A stretch of 42,825 nt of DNA from Acetofilamentum sp. (GTDB taxonomy: Bacteria; Bacteroidota; Bacteroidia; Bacteroidales; DYOH01), in the NCBI GenBank assembly GCA_020720625.1, contig DYOH01000025.1, positions 1 to 42,825 on the forward strand, in the 5' to 3' direction. This document shows, in pieces, positions 42,542-42,825 of this stretch. The notes beneath the pieces are model-generated. The model searched no databases. It saw only the letters and a list, made by a program, of their open reading frames with translations, and was not told the DNA's origin. The position numbers were made by a program, and so were the translations under genes. How positions within the stretch are numbered: the first letter of the stretch is position 1; every line of letters begins with the position of its first letter.

Positions 42542-42825
42542 ATGTTATCGCAAATAATTTATGTAAGCGTAAGAAATGCAAACTGTTCCGACGAAGAAAT
42601 ACAAAAAATACTTGAATCGAGCAACAGAAATAATGGAAAATTGGACATCACTGGCGTATTGCTTTACTCACGAAATAAATTTTTACAAGTTTTAGAAGGC
42701 GAAAAGACCTGATTCTGGAATTATATAACAAAATTAAGCTTGACGAAAGGCACAAAAATGTAATAATGATTTCAGTCTAAAAAGATTGAAAAAATGATTA
42801 TACCCCTGCCAGCGTTTTCTTAATT
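42542..42825 (+). pseudogene. BLUF-domain blue-light sensor, frameshifted and cut by the window end
   Basis: The first frame encodes MLSQIIYVSVRNANCSDEEI, then ILESSNRNNG, KLDITGVLLYSRNKF and LQVLEGE. This is a typical BLUF flavin-binding domain, with the photoactive Tyr7 and the Gln of FLQVLEG. It stops at 42710, but the reading continues one frame away as LILELYNKIKLDERHKNVIM. A second shift near 42778 leads to KKIEK, and a third may precede LYPCQRF. One missing A in the A4 run at 42702-42705 would repair the first break. Either the gene is decaying or these are sequencing errors at a contig end. Confidence 0.75.

Noticed and set aside
1-42825. CRISPR arrays, insertion sequences, prophage or integron
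   Set aside because: I found no regularly spaced repeats, transposase, integrase or phage structural genes.

Overview
The window looks like chromosomal DNA from a Bacteroidota bacterium, probably a Bacteroidales/Marinilabiliales-type facultative anaerobe. The DNA is AT-rich and gene starts have no clear Shine-Dalgarno sites. Several genes and both tRNAs are preceded by the Bacteroidota -7 element TAnnTTTG. The gene content fits: a PF14121-type putative porin, a CcoNO fusion, a long KamA-family protein and a TPR/PAS/SpoIIE phosphatase. It is mostly housekeeping DNA. I see no transposase, integrase, phage gene or CRISPR array, and no gene-free stretch longer than about 290 nt. The length (42.8 kb) and the frameshifted BLUF gene at the right end would suit a fosmid insert or contig end, but that is inference.

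Layout. 1-3.8 kb (+): the terminator of an unseen upstream gene, an MmcQ/YjbR protein, a lipid A-type acyltransferase and a large membrane phosphatase. 3.8-7.1 kb (-): a GT-B glycosyltransferase, a COG0731 radical SAM protein and a thioredoxin-fold lipoprotein-like/secreted protein with a damaged CXXC. 7.2-12.2 kb (+): a BtuF-like metal-receptor protein without signal peptide, a membrane GT2, the [FeFe]-hydrogenase maturation GTPase HydF, a methyltransferase and a SIMPL-like secreted protein. 12.2-17.1 kb (-): a sigma-54 activator lacking a DNA-binding domain with an acyl-ACP thioesterase and an SDR, then clpP-clpX. 17.2-26.8 kb (-): a KamA-family protein, then a tight valS-unknown-mreD-mrdA-rodA operon for cell elongation, without mreB or mreC. 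26.9-31.0 kb (-): two outer-membrane beta-barrel proteins, a lipoprotein and a GH25 lysozyme. 31.1-32.7 kb (+): tRNA-Leu(UAG) and trigger factor. 32.7-37.1 kb (-): a helical protein of unknown function and the cbb3 oxidase operon ccoS-ccoNO-ccoQ-ccoP. 37.3-38.5 kb (+): carboxynorspermidine decarboxylase. 38.5-41.2 kb (-): a Bax inhibitor-1 family protein, an AlkD-like protein and a membrane protein that reads as a catalytically dead P-type ATPase. 41.4-42.8 kb (+): tRNA-His, an EamA transporter and a broken BLUF photoreceptor gene.

Together, HydF points to hydrogen metabolism under anoxia and the high-affinity cbb3 oxidase to microaerobic respiration. The strongest unusual items are the pseudo-P-type ATPase, the CcoN-CcoO-cytochrome c triple fusion with a duplicated heme module in CcoP, the sigma-54 activator without HTH, and the tig promoter lying inside the tRNA-Leu terminator.
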